NCBI GenBank assembly: GCA_036426205.1
Contig: CM071573.1
Coordinates: 38,535,455-38,599,454 of the forward strand
Direction: 5' to 3'
Source: Ascaphus truei
Taxonomy: Eukaryota > Chordata > Amphibia > Anura > Ascaphidae
DNA length: 64,000 bases
Shown here: positions 1-11,560 of the stretch, in pieces
Layout: each line of letters starts with the position of its first letter
Position numbering within the stretch: the stretch's first letter is position 1
Program-made: the position numbers and the translations under genes
The notes under the pieces: generated by a model
Database searches by the model: none
Told to the model about the DNA's origin: nothing
Seen by the model: the letters and a program-made list of their open reading frames with translations, nothing else

Positions 1-33
1 AGTATATATTATGTACTCTGTTTGCGTGTACAG

Positions 34-224
34 CAGGAGTGGCCAACTACAGTCCTCAAGGGCCACCAACATGTCAGGTTATAGGATATATCTGCTTCAG
101 CACAGGTGGCTCAGTCAGTGAACCACTGCGTCGAAGCTGCGACTGCTTGAGCCACTGTGCTGAAGCAGAGAAATCCTGAAACCTGTCTGTTGGTGGCCCT
201 GGGGGACTGAAGTTGGCCACCCTG
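34..224. mobile_element. hAT-like MITE, subfamily A
   Basis: Imperfect palindrome bounded by CAGGAGTGGCCAACT and GTTGGCCACCCTG. Its core reads GTTATAGGATATATCTGCTT and then CAGCACAGGTGGCTCA, and is mirrored on the other side. It belongs to the family that recurs about 16 times in this window. Confidence 0.85.
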
Positions 225-738
225 GTTTAAGGTAGGTAAATATGGAGAAGGTAGTCAGTTTTTAGCATCTCTGCTGTTTGTGCACCAGTAAACCTCCAGC
301 TCCCAACTGGGAAACGTGGAGAGGGGCACGGGAAATAAACACAAGATTGAGTCATTATGCATTTTGATAGACAATCAAAATGAAAGAGTTAATGCATTTA
401 AAACCTGCCAGTGCTGGTGGTGTCTGGGAGAACATTGCATTGCAGTGGAAGCACTTTCAACATGGAAGGGTTGATAGAAATGTGGGGAAGGATTGTGATG
501 GAGAGTGACTGTCCCGGCTCTCAGCCACCCACTCCCCAGCGACTCCAGCAGGGAACTCAAACATAGAAGTGGCTATCACAGTTATCCCGTTACATGCACG
601 TCTCAGGTTACAGGACAGCGGACAACGCGTTCACAGCGGCCCCAGCGTGTATGGGAAAGTGGCTGAGTCTGGAGAGCAAAGTCCTTAAACAGAAGGAAGG
701 TTTAGAAGGTAGAAATGAGACAGGCTCGTGGTCTGTCA

Positions 739-885
739 AAGGGGTGCTCAACTCCATTCCTCATGCCCCCCCCCAAACAGGACAGGTTGTAGGATATCCA
801 TTTGAGCACGGGTGGCTCAATCAGTCCCTGCTCAGCACAGGGAGGCTCAATCAGAGGTGAGCCTCTGAGCTACCTGTGCTGAAGC
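739..885. mobile_element. hAT-like MITE, subfamily B, right end lost
   Basis: Starts GGGGTGCTCAACTCC, runs through a C-rich CCCCCCCCCAAACAGGACAGG segment, and ends in the CTGTGCTGAAGC arm. The terminal right arm is missing. Confidence 0.75.
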
Positions 886-1080
886 TTTTTTTACCCCCCT
901 TGTACTCTGAAAGACATGGACCTGTTCCCGGCGGGGATTTTCTTTTTGTGTTGGATCGAGGGACTCCGGCGGCCACGAGAACCCTGATTTATCATAGTCC
1001 CCACCCCCCGTCGTTCTAACCGCCACCGCCTAAGTATGACCAACCACGGATGTGACGTTGACTTACTCTGGTGTCAGCCC

Positions 1081-1352
1081 GCCCCCCCCGAAGCTCTCAG
1101 CTCCCTGCATCCCCCCACCCTGCCTGCAGCCAGACACTGACTCCTCCCCCTCCCTGCAGCCAGGCAGACCCCTCCCCCTCCCTGCAGCCAGGCACTGACT
1201 CCTCCCCCACCCTGCCTGCAGCCAGGCACTGACTCCTCCCCCACCCTGCCTGCAGCCAGGCACTGACTCCTCCCCCACCCTGCCTGCAGCCAGGCACTGA
1301 CTCCTCCCCCACCCTGCAGCCAGGCACTGACTCCTCCTCCACCCTGCCTGCA
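1081..1352. repeat. 34-bp minisatellite
   Basis: Tandem units containing TGCCTGCAGCCAGGCACTGA followed by CTCCTCCCCCACCC, with some shortened units at the left end. About eight units. The long minus-strand ORFs here (up to 198 codons, in three frames) are products of the repeat. The array lies on the tail side of the palindromic element at 1736-1869. Confidence 0.9.
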
Positions 1353-1735
1353 GAGAGCTCCACACAGGAGAGTGAGGGGAAAGGTTAGATATGTGTCTGT
1401 TGTTTGTTTTGTGGGTGTAGAGGGGCCAGCAGAGTCTATTTTGTTGGTGTGTGTCTTCTGTTGGTGTGTGTTTTGTGGGTGTAGAGGGGGGGGGGCTGCA
1501 GAGTGTGTAGGGGGGACTGAATGCAGTGTGTTTGTGTTGTATAGAGGGGGGGAGGTGCAGTGTGTATATAGCGGGGGGGCTGTGTGTATGTACAATTTCC
1601 TTTGAATAAACTTGCTGTAAGAGCAAAATAATGTAGACAATCATGCTGATAAAAATCAATGACTATAAAAGTGTCTTTTTAAAAAAAAAAAAGTTAAATA
1701 TTTTTACAAAAAAGCCTACATTTAGCCTATAATAG

Positions 1736-1869
1736 TAATAATCCCTTCAGAACAGGGCATTACTGGCCAATAAAGCCCTGGCTGGGTTAAAGTCCCTCGG
1801 CTTCGCGCCTTCAACTCTTCCAGCCAGGGCATTATTGGCCAGTAATGCGCTGTTCTGAGGGGATTATTA
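1736..1869 (-). mobile_element. palindromic element, copy 1 (inverted)
   Basis: Two arms of about 50 bp built on AATCCCTTCAGAACAGGGCA and TTACTGGCCAATAAAGCCCT, and their reverse complement, surround a short loop. The flank GCCTACATTTAGCCTATAAT on the left is the reverse complement of the right flank of the copies at 16346 and 54844, so this copy is inverted. Confidence 0.8.
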
Positions 1870-1899
1870 ATTAAATAAAAGTATGCACCAGAGAATCAA

Positions 1900-3113
1900 C
1901 TGAATCGAATTACAGCAGATCTCGCCTGTGTCAGTGTACAATCCATCATACTCCAGACTATGAGTATACTCTGTATGCTACAGAGTGGGACCAACGTCTG
2001 TTCAGTTTACCCTTCAATTCCTGCCTTGATTCCATTCCCTTGGCTGCAGTTTATGCAAAGTTCAAGCGGTATCTTTTGGAAAGGGATCTCCTCGCTGTTA
2101 TGCCAACCCACCAAACCGAAAAGCTGCTGAGAATGATCCTTCAGAGACATGCACACTTGAGCCATCTTTTGGAGCATCCCTGCAGGTTCCCACACTGAAA
2201 ATAATGGCGGTACTCAGAAATAATATACAAAGCATTTATAGATTTCAAACCTCCCCTATATGCATTATCTGCTGATCCCTATCAAGTCCTAACCAACAGG
2301 AAACTTAAAGGAAGTTCAAAGAAATGGAGTGTCGGCTTGAATGAGCAGTGTTTTTATTGAGCGATTCCCCAACAGTATTCTTAGGATCTTCTCTCTATTC
2401 CCCATGAGTAAGTACAGTATTAGGGCGAGTATCTGTTCTTAACCTTGTTCTCTATGGTAGCATCTATGTTTTCAGAGGTGGGACCTCGAAAATGCAGCCT
2501 GGCTTTAATACTTCTTGCACTGCTACCAAAAACAGTACAGACACACACCCGATGATGCAATCCACAGCAAAGAGAAACATGAATTACAACCGCGTACTAG
2601 AAGTAAAACGATGATATCACTTTTCTTCCCTCTGTTGAAATACTTAAAGATTGATGGTGTCCATTGGTTCTGAAGATGGCGATTCGATATACTGCTGGCA
2701 AATTCCTCCTGCTAAATTGGCTACATTAGAACAACACTCATGCATGAGCATTAAAGTGGAAGAAAATAGCCTTGTGGCCCTCCCATGATAGAGGTTGCAA
2801 TAAAGAGTTATGATTTGTCTATGGCATTATTTAAAAATTCCTATCATTCATAGTACGGTTGATATTAAATGGTGTATGATATCATATCAAGGTGGCTGAT
2901 TAGTTATTGATGTGGCACTGCTGGTTGAAGCCTTTCCTTCTCTCTGCACATAAGAAGAAGAGAGGTTCACTGTGTCCAAGATATTTGGTGTGGTGAAAAA
3001 CAATAGATTCAAAGCTACGGAAACACATGCAGCTTTCCATTTGCAAAACTCAAACCCAACCCAAGTCCTACAAGTTCTGAAATTAATTTATTTTTCTCTG
3101 AAGGTGCAAGCAG
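1900..3113 (-). other. BAG3: probable BAG3 3' UTR and downstream flank
   Basis: This gene-free stretch follows the BAG3 stop codon on the minus strand. It contains no repeat I recognise and reads as unique AT-rich sequence. The nearest convincing minus-strand AATAAA lies at 2353-2358, which would give a 3' UTR of about 760 nt. The UTR length is inferred from that signal only. Confidence 0.45.
2353..2358 (-). terminator. candidate BAG3 polyadenylation signal
   Basis: AATAAA on the minus strand (TTTATT on plus), 756-761 nt past the BAG3 stop codon. It is the first canonical hexamer I noticed in the expected range. No transcript data support it. Confidence 0.4.
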
Positions 3114-3809
3114 CTAGTGTCTATCAGAGCTAGGTGTTACGGTGGCAGATTCAGGGGGCATGTTTTCCCAGACACAGGAAGAGCTTGGCTCTTCATTACT
3201 TCTGTCCATTGTGTTGTCAAACTCCATGGAATCCTGGGAGCTACCAGCAAGGTCCATAACTCTGTCATCTGTGGCTTTCTGTTCCAATTTATCCAAAATG
3301 TTCTGGACCTTCCTGACACCATCCCTCCTCGCCTGACGCACATCTGCACGACCTTCGGGGTCAACCGAATCCAGGGCCAGCAGCTCCTTAGTGAGGTACT
3401 CCTCCAATATCAGATACCTCTTCTCATTTTTCCTGCCCTGGAAGCCAACAACAGCTTGCGCCAGTGCCTGTACCCTGTCCAAGATCCTATCTACCTGTAG
3501 AACCCCAGGGTGCTTATCTTGAAACTCCGTCACTTCAGGTGCTTCCTGGGTGACTGGCTCCTCTGGAGCAGGAGACTCTTCCACAGGAGTAGTTGGAACA
3601 GGGCTTGGAGCAGTTGGAACAGGGCTTGGAGCCTTCACCTCTACCTTTTCAGGGGTTGCTTTCTGGGGAGGAGATTTACGATCTGCCTCTTTGTAGATCA
3701 ATCGAATGGGGGGGGCGCAGCTTGGGGGCTGATCGGTGGGAGGAGGGCTAGGCTTATTTTCTGACTGAGACTTTGGGGGGGAATCCCGATCTGGGGTGAC
3801 CTGCTGCAC
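3114..3809 (-). CDS. BAG3: BAG3 terminal coding exon with BAG domain
   Basis: The exon starts after a CCGCAG acceptor (AG at 3811-3810) with GTG CAG CAG and runs 231 codons to a stop at 3114. The N-terminal 100 residues are a Pro/Ser/Glu-rich linker with SPVPTAP-type repeats. The BAG domain follows, beginning at [12 protein letters not shown]. The stretch [20 protein letters not shown] and the next residues, [14 protein letters not shown], match vertebrate BAG3 almost exactly and form helices 2 and 3 that contact Hsp70. The tail after the domain is only about 50 residues and is less conserved. Plus-strand ORFs here are shadows of this exon. Confidence 0.96.
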   Translation of the reverse strand: MQQVTPDRDSPPKSQSENKPSPPPTDQPPSCAPPIRLIYKEADRKSPPQKATPEKVEVKAPSPVPTAPSPVPTTPVEESPAPEEPVTQEAPEVTEFQDKHPGVLQVDRILDRVQALAQAVVGFQGRKNEKRYLILEEYLTKELLALDSVDPEGRADVRQARRDGVRKVQNILDKLEQKATDDRVMDLAGSSQDSMEFDNTMDRSNEEPSSSCVWENMPPESATVTPSSDRH

Positions 3810-6800
3810 CTGCGGAAGAAGAACATAGTGTGTAAATAACGAGATGATAACCGCTTACTGCAGACTAGTTTTTGTTTTAGATCACATAAAGCGGTGAGGC
3901 ACGGCATCATGCATTAGGCCGAGTCCATAGCAGGGGAGGCCGCGCTGAGCCGTGCGGACACTCCGCGCTGAGCCCCTGCATCCTCCATGAGGGGGCTCAC
4001 GCGAGCGTCTGCAGGCGTGCTGAGGCGCTGGATTTTTCAGCCGACAGCCAAGCTGTTTTTCAGAGCGCTGTCGGCTGAAAACATCCAGTCAGCGCGGAGC
4101 AGCGTCAACGTCACGGCGCCGTGACGTTGATGCGTCGCGGACGATTGGCCCAGCGATGTCACTGCCCCGCCTCCCTCAGTCTCCCCCCGCCTCCCGATCG
4201 CGCCCGCTGGCTCGCCTGCATGGGCATGAAATCGCGCAGATTTCAGCAGGCGAGCCTCAGCATCAGCGCGCCTCAGCCTTAGAGACAAGTCGCCTAGCTC
4301 GGGGGTGGCCAACTCCAGTCCTCAAGGGCCACCAACAAGTCAGGTTTTCAGGATATCCCTGCTCCAGCATGGGTGGCTCACTCAGTGGCTCAGTAGAAGA
4401 CTGAGCCACTGATTGAGCCACCTGTGCTGAGGCTGGGACTTTTTGAGCCACCTGTGCTGAAGCAGTCTTCAACTGACTCACTGATTGAACCCCCTGTGCT
4501 GAAGCAGGGATATCCTGGAAAGCTAACCTGTCGGTGACCTTTCAGAACTGGAGTTGGCAATCCCTGTCTAGCGTGACAAAATCCAGAAAACATTATGCAG
4601 GTCTAATGTAAAAGCAGCCCAGTGATTCTCATTATATTCAGCTTCTCAGCGGGAATCTCATATACACCTGGACAAGAGTGAGCGAGTTATGAAAACTGAT
4701 ATTTCTTTATAAAAAAAACCTTTCATTTTTTGCAAATGCTCCGAGGTCAGCTGTGGGGGGAACATGTCGACACCGCCTGACTTGAAATGCATAGATCAGT
4801 GGTACAGATATGAAAACTGCTCAGTTGTGGTCGGTGGGTCAACTCAACCTATATTATTATGCATAGTAATTTGTTAATGTTACCTAGAGACGACCAAGTA
4901 CGCAGCACTTGACACGTGTATCAAACAAACAATATAAAAACAAGAGGCAATAAAATGACAATACAGAGATAACAGCATTTGGTTGAAATGAGAACAAAGG
5001 GATAATCCCTGGACAAAGCCTTCCAATCTTAAATAGATGGCTGGCAGACACAGTGGAAGGAGAATTGGGGACACAGCAACCTAGTAGTGGGATTAAAACA
5101 ATCCATGTTAAAGGGAACACCCGCTCCTTGGAAATATACACCCTTCGGTATACAGAAATAGCAACTACAGCAGGGGTGGCCAACTCCAGTCCTCACGGGC
5201 CACCAACTGGTCAGGTTTTCAGGATATCCCCCTGCTTCAGCACGGGTGGCTCAATCTGTCCCTGCTTCAGCATAGGTGTCTCAATCAGAGGAACACCCGT
5301 GCTGAAGCTGGGATATCCTGAAAACCGGACCTGTTGGTGGCCCTTTGATGACTAGATTGGCCAGCCGTTTTAGAGGGAAATCACTGGAAGGGGTGAAGAC
5401 AAATAGCGTACCAGAAGATTTTCTGGCTCCTGACAAAAATAACATTTACAGTACTACTAGCAAAACCTGTTGGCCTCTTACCCCTTCCTAACATTAATAT
5501 ACAACACTCATCATAGGGAAAAACATAATTTGATGGCTACTACTGCAGGTTAAATGCCAGTGATGTTAGGCACCATAGCAGATTAGCATGGAAGGCGTGG
5601 CTAGGTTGGGTGTGTTAAGACTCTATGTTATAGGTCTTCTACCTATAGGTCATCTACCTTCTACCTATAGGTCATTGTTTTTCAAACTGACTCCTTGTGA
5701 CCCATGCCCACACCAGGGTTCTCGAGTCAGCCCCCGCTATTATATTAAACTAAAAAAAAAAGTGCTTTCATCTGGATGCAAGTGCATTGGGTATTCCCAA
5801 AACCTGGTGTGGCCATGGGGGACGAGGAGAGGTTGGAAAAACACAGCTCTGCATAGCAATACGCATACAAGGGAAAGGAGACACCATCATTACAAAGATG
5901 CTCTTTGTGAAGGAAGCTACTTTCTGTTAGTGAGGATGTTGTGTAATGATTCTTGGGGGGAGGGGGCCTGCTGAAATGCATCTATAAATAGCAGTATTTG
6001 AATGGAGAACGGGAGATGTAATTCTTGTGTCAATTACCTGAGGCTTGTCCACCACGGTCTGTACTCGAATAGGAGTTGGTGACTGGGTAGTAACTCTGAC
6101 CGGCGAGCTTTCCCGACTCGAGGGCGCCTTTGATGCTGCTCTTATTGGGGACTGGGCCGGCGCTGGTCTGGGGTCCTTGTCCTCCTGGACTTTGTGGAAC
6201 ACTGGCTGATGGGAGTGGTAGTCGGCTGCTGCCTGCGGGTAATGGGTCTTCTGTGTCTGGTGGAAGCTATGGGAAGGCTGCCGTGGGACATTGCCCTCAT
6301 GGATCACACGGATGGGAATATAGCCACGTGGCAGCTGGTGGCTACTAGTGCTTTGTCTTCCGGGCGACTGAGAGAGGACACTCTGCCTGCCAGGCGACTG
6401 AGAGAGGCTACTCTGCGACTCGGCAATTGAAGGAGGTGGCTGCAATGAAAACAGAAGTTCCACAAATTGACTGCACTTCAAGAATGGCGTATCATTATTA
6501 AACTCTGGTATGATGTAACCAAGCAATATAAGGGATCGCCTATACATGTACGTCCGGATAATTGTATAACAAATGTAACCAAACATGGGCCAACCCAGTC
6601 AGAAATTACCGGTTTTTAACCCTAGCCTCATCTAACCTAAGCTGCTCTAAACCTAATCTGAATGCATTTATTTGTGAATTAAATAAAGATTAGTGCTATG
6701 AAAATATTGGTCTGACTGGGTGTCCTTGGATAAAAGTTAGGAGCACTGATCGGCCACATTTGTTTTCTTCAGTACAGCACTTTTCAGAGCGCAGAACTGA

Positions 6801-8662
6801 TTATGGAGACAGGGAGAGAAGAGTGCATCAGATTAATTCTCACTTTTACAGATGTTACGCCTTCAAAATGATGCATATTTACCCATGAAAATGAACGCTC
6901 ATCCTTGTGCAGTACTTTTCTGTCCCTTTTTCACAGCTATTGAGATTTTTAAATGTTAAGAATCCACAACAAAGGCTTCACTCAAGGGTTATCCTCTTCA
7001 CAAGTCGCAATTACTTCAACTTTAGAGTATTCTTACTTAAAACGTTAAAAAAAAAAAGTCTTTCAACACAGGTTTAACTTGATGGACGTATGTCTTTTTT
7101 TCAACCTCCTCTACTATGTAACTATGTAAAAAGTAGTTCAAGTGAAATAATATTAAGATAAGCATTTGAAGGATGAAGAAATGGTGCATTAACCTTTCAC
7201 TACATAGTTACATAGTTGATGAAGTTGAAAAAAAAGACATATGTCCATCGAGGTCAATTTCTGCTAAATTTAGATAATAATGACAGATACTTATCCTATA
7301 TTTGTATTTACAGTATATTGTTCCAGAGGAAGGCAAACAAAAAAAAACCAGTGAAACATTATTCAATGATATCTCATAAGGGGATAAATACAATTCTTCC
7401 TGACTCCAGTAATGGCAATCAGATTACTCCCTGGGTCAACATGCTTCCTATGTTTACTTATTTGGTATACCTTCCCTTTCTAAAAAGATGTCTAACCTTT
7501 TCTTATAGATATCTATTGTATTTGCCATCACAGTCCCCATGGGTAATGAATTCCACATTTTAACTGCCCTTACTGTAAAGAATCCTTTCCTTTGTTGCTG
7601 GTGAAATCGCCTTTCCCCCAACCTTAAGGGATGACCCTGAGTCCTTTGTACTTCCCTTGGGATGAATAGTTCTTTTGAAAGCTCCTTGTATTGTCCCCGA
7701 ATATATTTGTATATAGTTATTATATCCTCTTAGATGCCTATTTTCTAATGTAAATAAATGTAATTTAGCTAGCCTCTCCTCATAAGTCAGAATTTACATC
7801 CCCGTTATTAATTTGGGGGTGGCTCGTCTCTGTACTTTTTCCAGTTCCATAATGTCTTTTACATGGAGTGATGTCCGAAATTGTACTCTATAGTCAAGGT
7901 GTGGTCTTACTAAGGATTTATACAGTGGCAAAATGATTCTTTCTTCCATTCCATCCATACCTTATTTTATGCAAGATAATATATTATTTGCCTTTGCAGC
8001 TACTACCTGACATTGGGCACTATTGCTGAGCCTGCAGTCTACAAGCACTCCTAAATCCTTCTCCATCAAGGATTGACATAATTGTGTATGATTTAGTTTG
8101 TAAGTAGCCTGTTTATTCTTACTTCCCAAATGCAAAACCTTACATTTACACTAAACTCGGTCACTGACTGAAAGATGACAACAAAAAAAGTAAAGTGGCT
8201 GGTTTCTTAGTTATTGTTAATTAACCGTTCACTGCTAGGGGGGCTTGTAATGCCTTTTTGGTTGTGAAATATCATTGTCCGTATATTACGTAGAAAGTGC
8301 TGCTGAATTACCGATGGTCCTTGGGGAGATCCACCTTGTCTTGGCGATGAGGTCACTCGCCCGTCTTGTTTATCTGTTTGTGGAGATTCTAACGGGCTCC
8401 AGGCAGGGGACTGGGGACGGGTGTACCCCTTCAGGGGTGACTGTGCCCGCTTCTGGATGGAAACCGGTTCACACTTAACTCTCTGCATCCCTGGTTGGTG
8501 AAGAGCATAGCATGGATGCTGCTGTCTGTTTTCCAAGCCATCGTGCAGGACTGTAATCGGGATATAACCTGGACGGAGCTGAGGGTAATAGACATTTCCT
8601 TCTCTCAAAGGAAGGGGCTTGCGGCTTTCCTGGGACGGACCATTAGCCAATGTCTGGTTCAC
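3114..8662 (-). CDS. BAG3: BAG3, coding exons 2-4 (first exon not found)
   Basis: BAG3 is a cytosolic Hsp70 co-chaperone. Its BAG domain binds the Hsp70 nucleotide-binding domain, its IPV motifs bind small heat-shock proteins, and an N-terminal WW domain binds PPxY partners in selective autophagy. Three minus-strand exons (8662-8312, 6439-6038, 3809-3114) have AG acceptors and GT donors, all in phase 0. They join to 482 codons plus a stop. The order of parts matches the family: GYIPITV motif in exon 2, GYIPIRV motif in exon 3, proline-rich linker and BAG domain in exon 4. Human BAG3 is 575 residues, so about 50-60 N-terminal residues with the WW domain are missing here. Introns 2 and 3 hold MITEs and a CR1-like LINE. 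The gene is divergent from TIAL1, as in human. Confidence 0.95.
3917..4278. mobile_element. Harbinger-like CpG-rich MITE in BAG3 intron 3
   Basis: Element ending GGCCGAGTCC... and ...CGCCTCAGCC, flanked on both sides by TTA (3914-3916 and 4279-4281). That fits the 3-bp TWA target duplication of PIF/Harbinger. The inside is CpG-rich, with an internal inverted repeat around CAGCCGACAGC. Confidence 0.6.
4300..4565. mobile_element. hAT-like MITE, subfamily A
   Basis: Begins GGGGGTGGCCAACTCCAGTC and continues CTCAAGGGCCACCAACAAG. It ends with GGAGTTGGCAATCCCTG. It has extra internal copies of the AGCCACCTGTGCTGA arm. It directly follows the Harbinger-like MITE. Confidence 0.85.
5171..5370. mobile_element. 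hAT-like MITE, subfamily A
   Basis: CAGGGGTGGCCAACTCCAGT start, with the usual GGTCAGGTTTTCAGGATATC inner arm mirrored on the right. The right terminus is degraded (GATTGGCCAGCCG). Confidence 0.85.
6038..6439 (-). CDS. BAG3: BAG3 internal exon with second IPV motif
   Basis: This 402-nt exon (134 codons, phase 0 at both ends) lies between a TTGCAG acceptor (AG at 6441-6440) and a CAG|GTAATT donor at 6037. It encodes a twice-repeated [14 protein letters not shown] segment, then [19 protein letters not shown], which is the second IPV motif that binds HSPB8/HSPB6-type small heat-shock proteins. [11 protein letters not shown] and HQPVFHKVQ follow, and the exon ends in [15 protein letters not shown]; all align with human BAG3. 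The doubled SQSPGRQS unit is a small local duplication. The 6130-6430 plus-strand ORFs are shadows. Confidence 0.95.
7066..7126 (+). mobile_element. CR1-like LINE 3' tail fragment
   Basis: AACTTGATGGACGTATGTCT, a T tract and an ACTATGTAACTATGT tail. It is the same 3' end as the larger minus-strand copy that starts 74 bp downstream, but in the opposite orientation. Confidence 0.6.
7200..8160 (-). mobile_element. CR1-like LINE, 3' part, in BAG3 intron 2
   Basis: Minus-strand translation, with stops, gives CR1-type carboxy-terminal motifs: [44 protein letters not shown], and [11 protein letters not shown] followed by YKKRLDIFL. The 3' end is at 7200 and carries an ACTATGTAACTATGTAG tail. It is 5'-truncated and inactive. 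Confidence 0.75.
8312..8662 (-). CDS. BAG3: BAG3 exon 2 with first IPV motif
   Basis: This 351-nt exon (117 codons, phase 0) has a TTCTTAG acceptor (AG at 8664-8663) and a TCG|GTAATT donor at 8311. It begins [14 protein letters not shown], close to the start of human exon 2. It carries [17 protein letters not shown], the first IPV motif, and then [16 protein letters not shown] and TDKQDGRV blocks known from BAG3. Exon 1, encoding the WW domain, should end in phase 0 upstream at a higher coordinate. I found no match to the WW core as far as the TIAL1 promoter. Confidence 0.95.
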
Positions 8663-8889
8663 CTAAGAATAAGCAATATATTGTTATACAGTAGGTACAA
8701 ATTTACTGCAGTCACCACATCACATTTAATCAACATGTATCACAGTCTCCTGTGTAGAGATGGATGATTTTCTTTTGCGGATTTGGATCTGCCTGTATCG
8801 GACGGTTCCTTTGGTCTGCTGATCTTTGCGAATCAGTCTCAAAAAGGGTGATTCGTCTTTTCCGTATATATATATATTTTAAACATTGA

Positions 8890-9130
8890 CTATCTGTGGA
8901 TTCCGCAATCATCTGACGGATTTTAAGAATCCAATCCGCGGATCGGGTTCTTCCAATCCGTTAGCGGATTGCGGAATCCGCAGATGGATTGGTAAAATCC
9001 ACCAGCGGATTGCATCCAATAGCAGTTTTAGAGGAATCCGCGCGGATTGAAACTGTAACAATCCGTCAGCAGATTTTATACCGCGGAACGGATTTGAAAT
9101 GGAAAACTCGGGCGCATCCGGGAAACTGAT
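8890..9130. repeat. ATCCGC-rich dispersed repeat
   Basis: Irregular repetition of GGATTGCGGAATCCGC-type words in both orientations. A related stretch occurs at 63200-63380. Its class is not recognised. Confidence 0.5.
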
Positions 9131-9631
9131 TCGGGCTGGTTGGCCCGTCTCTACTCCCGTGCGATTACTTTCCTACATTTTGCGAAGCTGAAAAAGGGAT
9201 GCGCAGTTAATTCCTAGAAAAACACAAAAACAGATCTTTCACATCAAGGTCCAACTTGGAAATGTTGGCGATGGTCAAAAAAAAAATCTAGATTAGAAAA
9301 GAGTGCTATTTGTCTTCTATTCAGGTCAATGCTGACACCAGCATGGGTTACTGAGTATCTTTCTATCTCCAATATGCAGAAGGAGAAACACAGCGAAATA
9401 CCCAATTCAAGTTGTACCACAAAAATCAAGACTGTGACTATCACCATACTAAGAAAATTATGTTTCATTTGTTTCATCTGCTTTGGGGACTTTATCTACA
9501 ATCATGAGTAAGGCAATAAAGAGATCGTCCTGATACTAGCGAAACATTGAAGATTTCTCTCTGTAAATTATTCGTGACTTAAACTTTTTTTTAGTTATTG
9601 CTCAGCTACCCAGTTCTGACCTCTTCTAAAC

Positions 9632-9864
9632 CATGGGTGCTCAACTCCAGTCCTCAAACCCCCCCCCCCAACAGGTCAGGTTTTCAGGATATCCCAGCTT
9701 CAGCACAAGTGGCTCAATCAGTCTTTGACTGAGCCTCTGACTGAGCCACCTGTGCTGAGTAGGGACTAATTGAGCCACCTGTGCTGAAGCAGGGATATCC
9801 TGAAAACCTGACCTGTTGGGGGGGGGGGGGGGGAGGGGTTGAAGACTGGAGTTGAGCCCCCCTG
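9632..9864. mobile_element. hAT-like MITE, subfamily B
   Basis: GGGTGCTCAACTCCAGTCCT start, C-tract, AACAGGTCAGGTTTTCAGGA, mirrored on the right with a G-tract and GTTGAGCCCCCCTG. Confidence 0.85.
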
Positions 9865-10557
9865 TACTTAATTGCTCAATTCAGTAATGTTTCCACCACG
9901 CCAACATGCATCCTTAAACAACCCCCAAACACACACAGCACAGGCTCTCTTGCAAGCTCTTAATACTCCGCTATTGATTTAGAACCGACTACTAACCTTG
10001 CAGGAATATCAGAGAGGGGGATGATATCTGATTAATGCCTCAATCCCACCAAGGACCACAATTAATTAATAGCAGCAATTAATTGAATAAGTATCTAACG
10101 CCTTTACAATAAATAAATCAGTCATTTAGAAATGTTCTTAAACCACTCATTTACTCACTCTGCCCTATCGCAACTGGACGAACACGGCTAGTTCTACGTA
10201 AACCACTGTTGAAAATTGCGTCTATAAACAACGTAAATCTGTTGGAGGTTGCAATACCTTTTAAGGGACAGAGATGTTCTCTCCTTTGACCTGTGAGGCT
10301 TTGAAAGCTCGGTACACTATAATTTTATTTATGAAGAATTATTGGGTGGTCCACTCAAAAGAATCACAATCTACAAGCCTACAAGGTTGTTTCACGTCAC
10401 GTAATATCTGCCCTTTCTCATCTGTCGTCTGTGAGTTGGTCTTTTCTCAAGAAAAGTACATAGACAAGGGGAGTATATACAAAAACCTCATTATCAATAG
10501 TGGGGAAGGAATCCAGCTAAGAAGGAAGTAAGTACAGTATCCAGGCACACAGACTTA

Positions 10558-11023
10558 GGGGCCTATGCAGAGAGCAGCGCTAGAATAAATTGGAGAGTTT
10601 AAGAAAAAGTAGCTTTAATGGAGAGTTTTATTCTCCATATGCAGAAATGGACGAAATCCGCTATTTTTAGCATTACTGCATGTGGAGAATTGTAAATGAG
10701 GAGATGCGCGCAGCTGAAAGGGAGAAAAAAAAAATTGCGCATTTTTTTTTCCCCCTATAGCCGGCGAGCTCCTGCTTCTTGCCAACTTTAGTTGGCGGAG
10801 AAAATTGAAGAAAATCGCGCCAAAAACAGCCGCTAGATGGCGAGCGCGCCTTTCTGAATTTGGATATTTTTCAGACTGGCGAGATGTAGTTTCTCGCCAG
10901 CCGCGCGGCGAGATTTTCAAATAGAAAAAAAAAATGGCGCTTTTTTCCTACCTCGCCATTTTCAGCTGTTTTTTGCCGGAAAATGGCGAGATTGTAAATA
11001 GCGCTGCTCTCTGCATGAGGCCC
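10558..11023. mobile_element. Harbinger-like MITE
   Basis: Terminal inverted repeats GGGGCCTATGCAGAGAGCAG and, from the right, GGGCCTCATGCAGAGAGCAG, are flanked by TTA at 10555-10557 and 11024-11026. The CpG-rich interior yields spurious ORFs. Size and TTA duplication fit a non-autonomous PIF/Harbinger element. Confidence 0.75.
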
Positions 11024-11485
11024 TTAATCATCAAGTGGTTTATTCGGCAAAACATCCAGCTAAACAATGCCCTTTCTCAGTCCTTTCGCCAAAGGAAACT
11101 TTTGAAAAATGATTACTAATAATGCTTACTAATACTGTAGTTACACGTGATTGATTTTTCCCCCCAACCATAATTTAAAGGAGCTATCCAAGCAATATTC
11201 TACGTGTGTTTTTATTTTTAAATAAATCAGTGCTGTAGTATTAGATAATACTTACTACCTTTTTTTTCCCATTCAACTCTTAATGCAATTTTAATATACG
11301 GAGTATCCTTTGATTTCTAATAATATAGCAATACATTGTAGCTGTTGTGTTACAATGCCTGAAGGATTGATCTGAAACTGAATGGCAGCCATTTAGTGAA
11401 CCCTTGAATGCAGGATTTTGCTGATCAGTCGGCAGCTTAGGTAATTAGTTTTCAATAAAGGTAATCAAAGGCGGCATTTATTAAA

Positions 11486-11508
11486 ATATATATATTTTTA
11501 TATATATA

Positions 11509-11556
<48 letters not shown>

Positions 11557-11560
11557 TTTT
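11486..11560. repeat. TA microsatellite and T tract
   Basis: A run of (TA)n ending in a poly-T tract. No gene in this part. Confidence 0.9.

Noticed and set aside
1063..1659. Overlapping minus-strand ORFs of 198, 188 and 88 codons with repeated CLAAGR/SVPGCRQGG units
   Set aside because: Three frames stay open because the 34-bp minisatellite lacks stops; there is no conserved protein.
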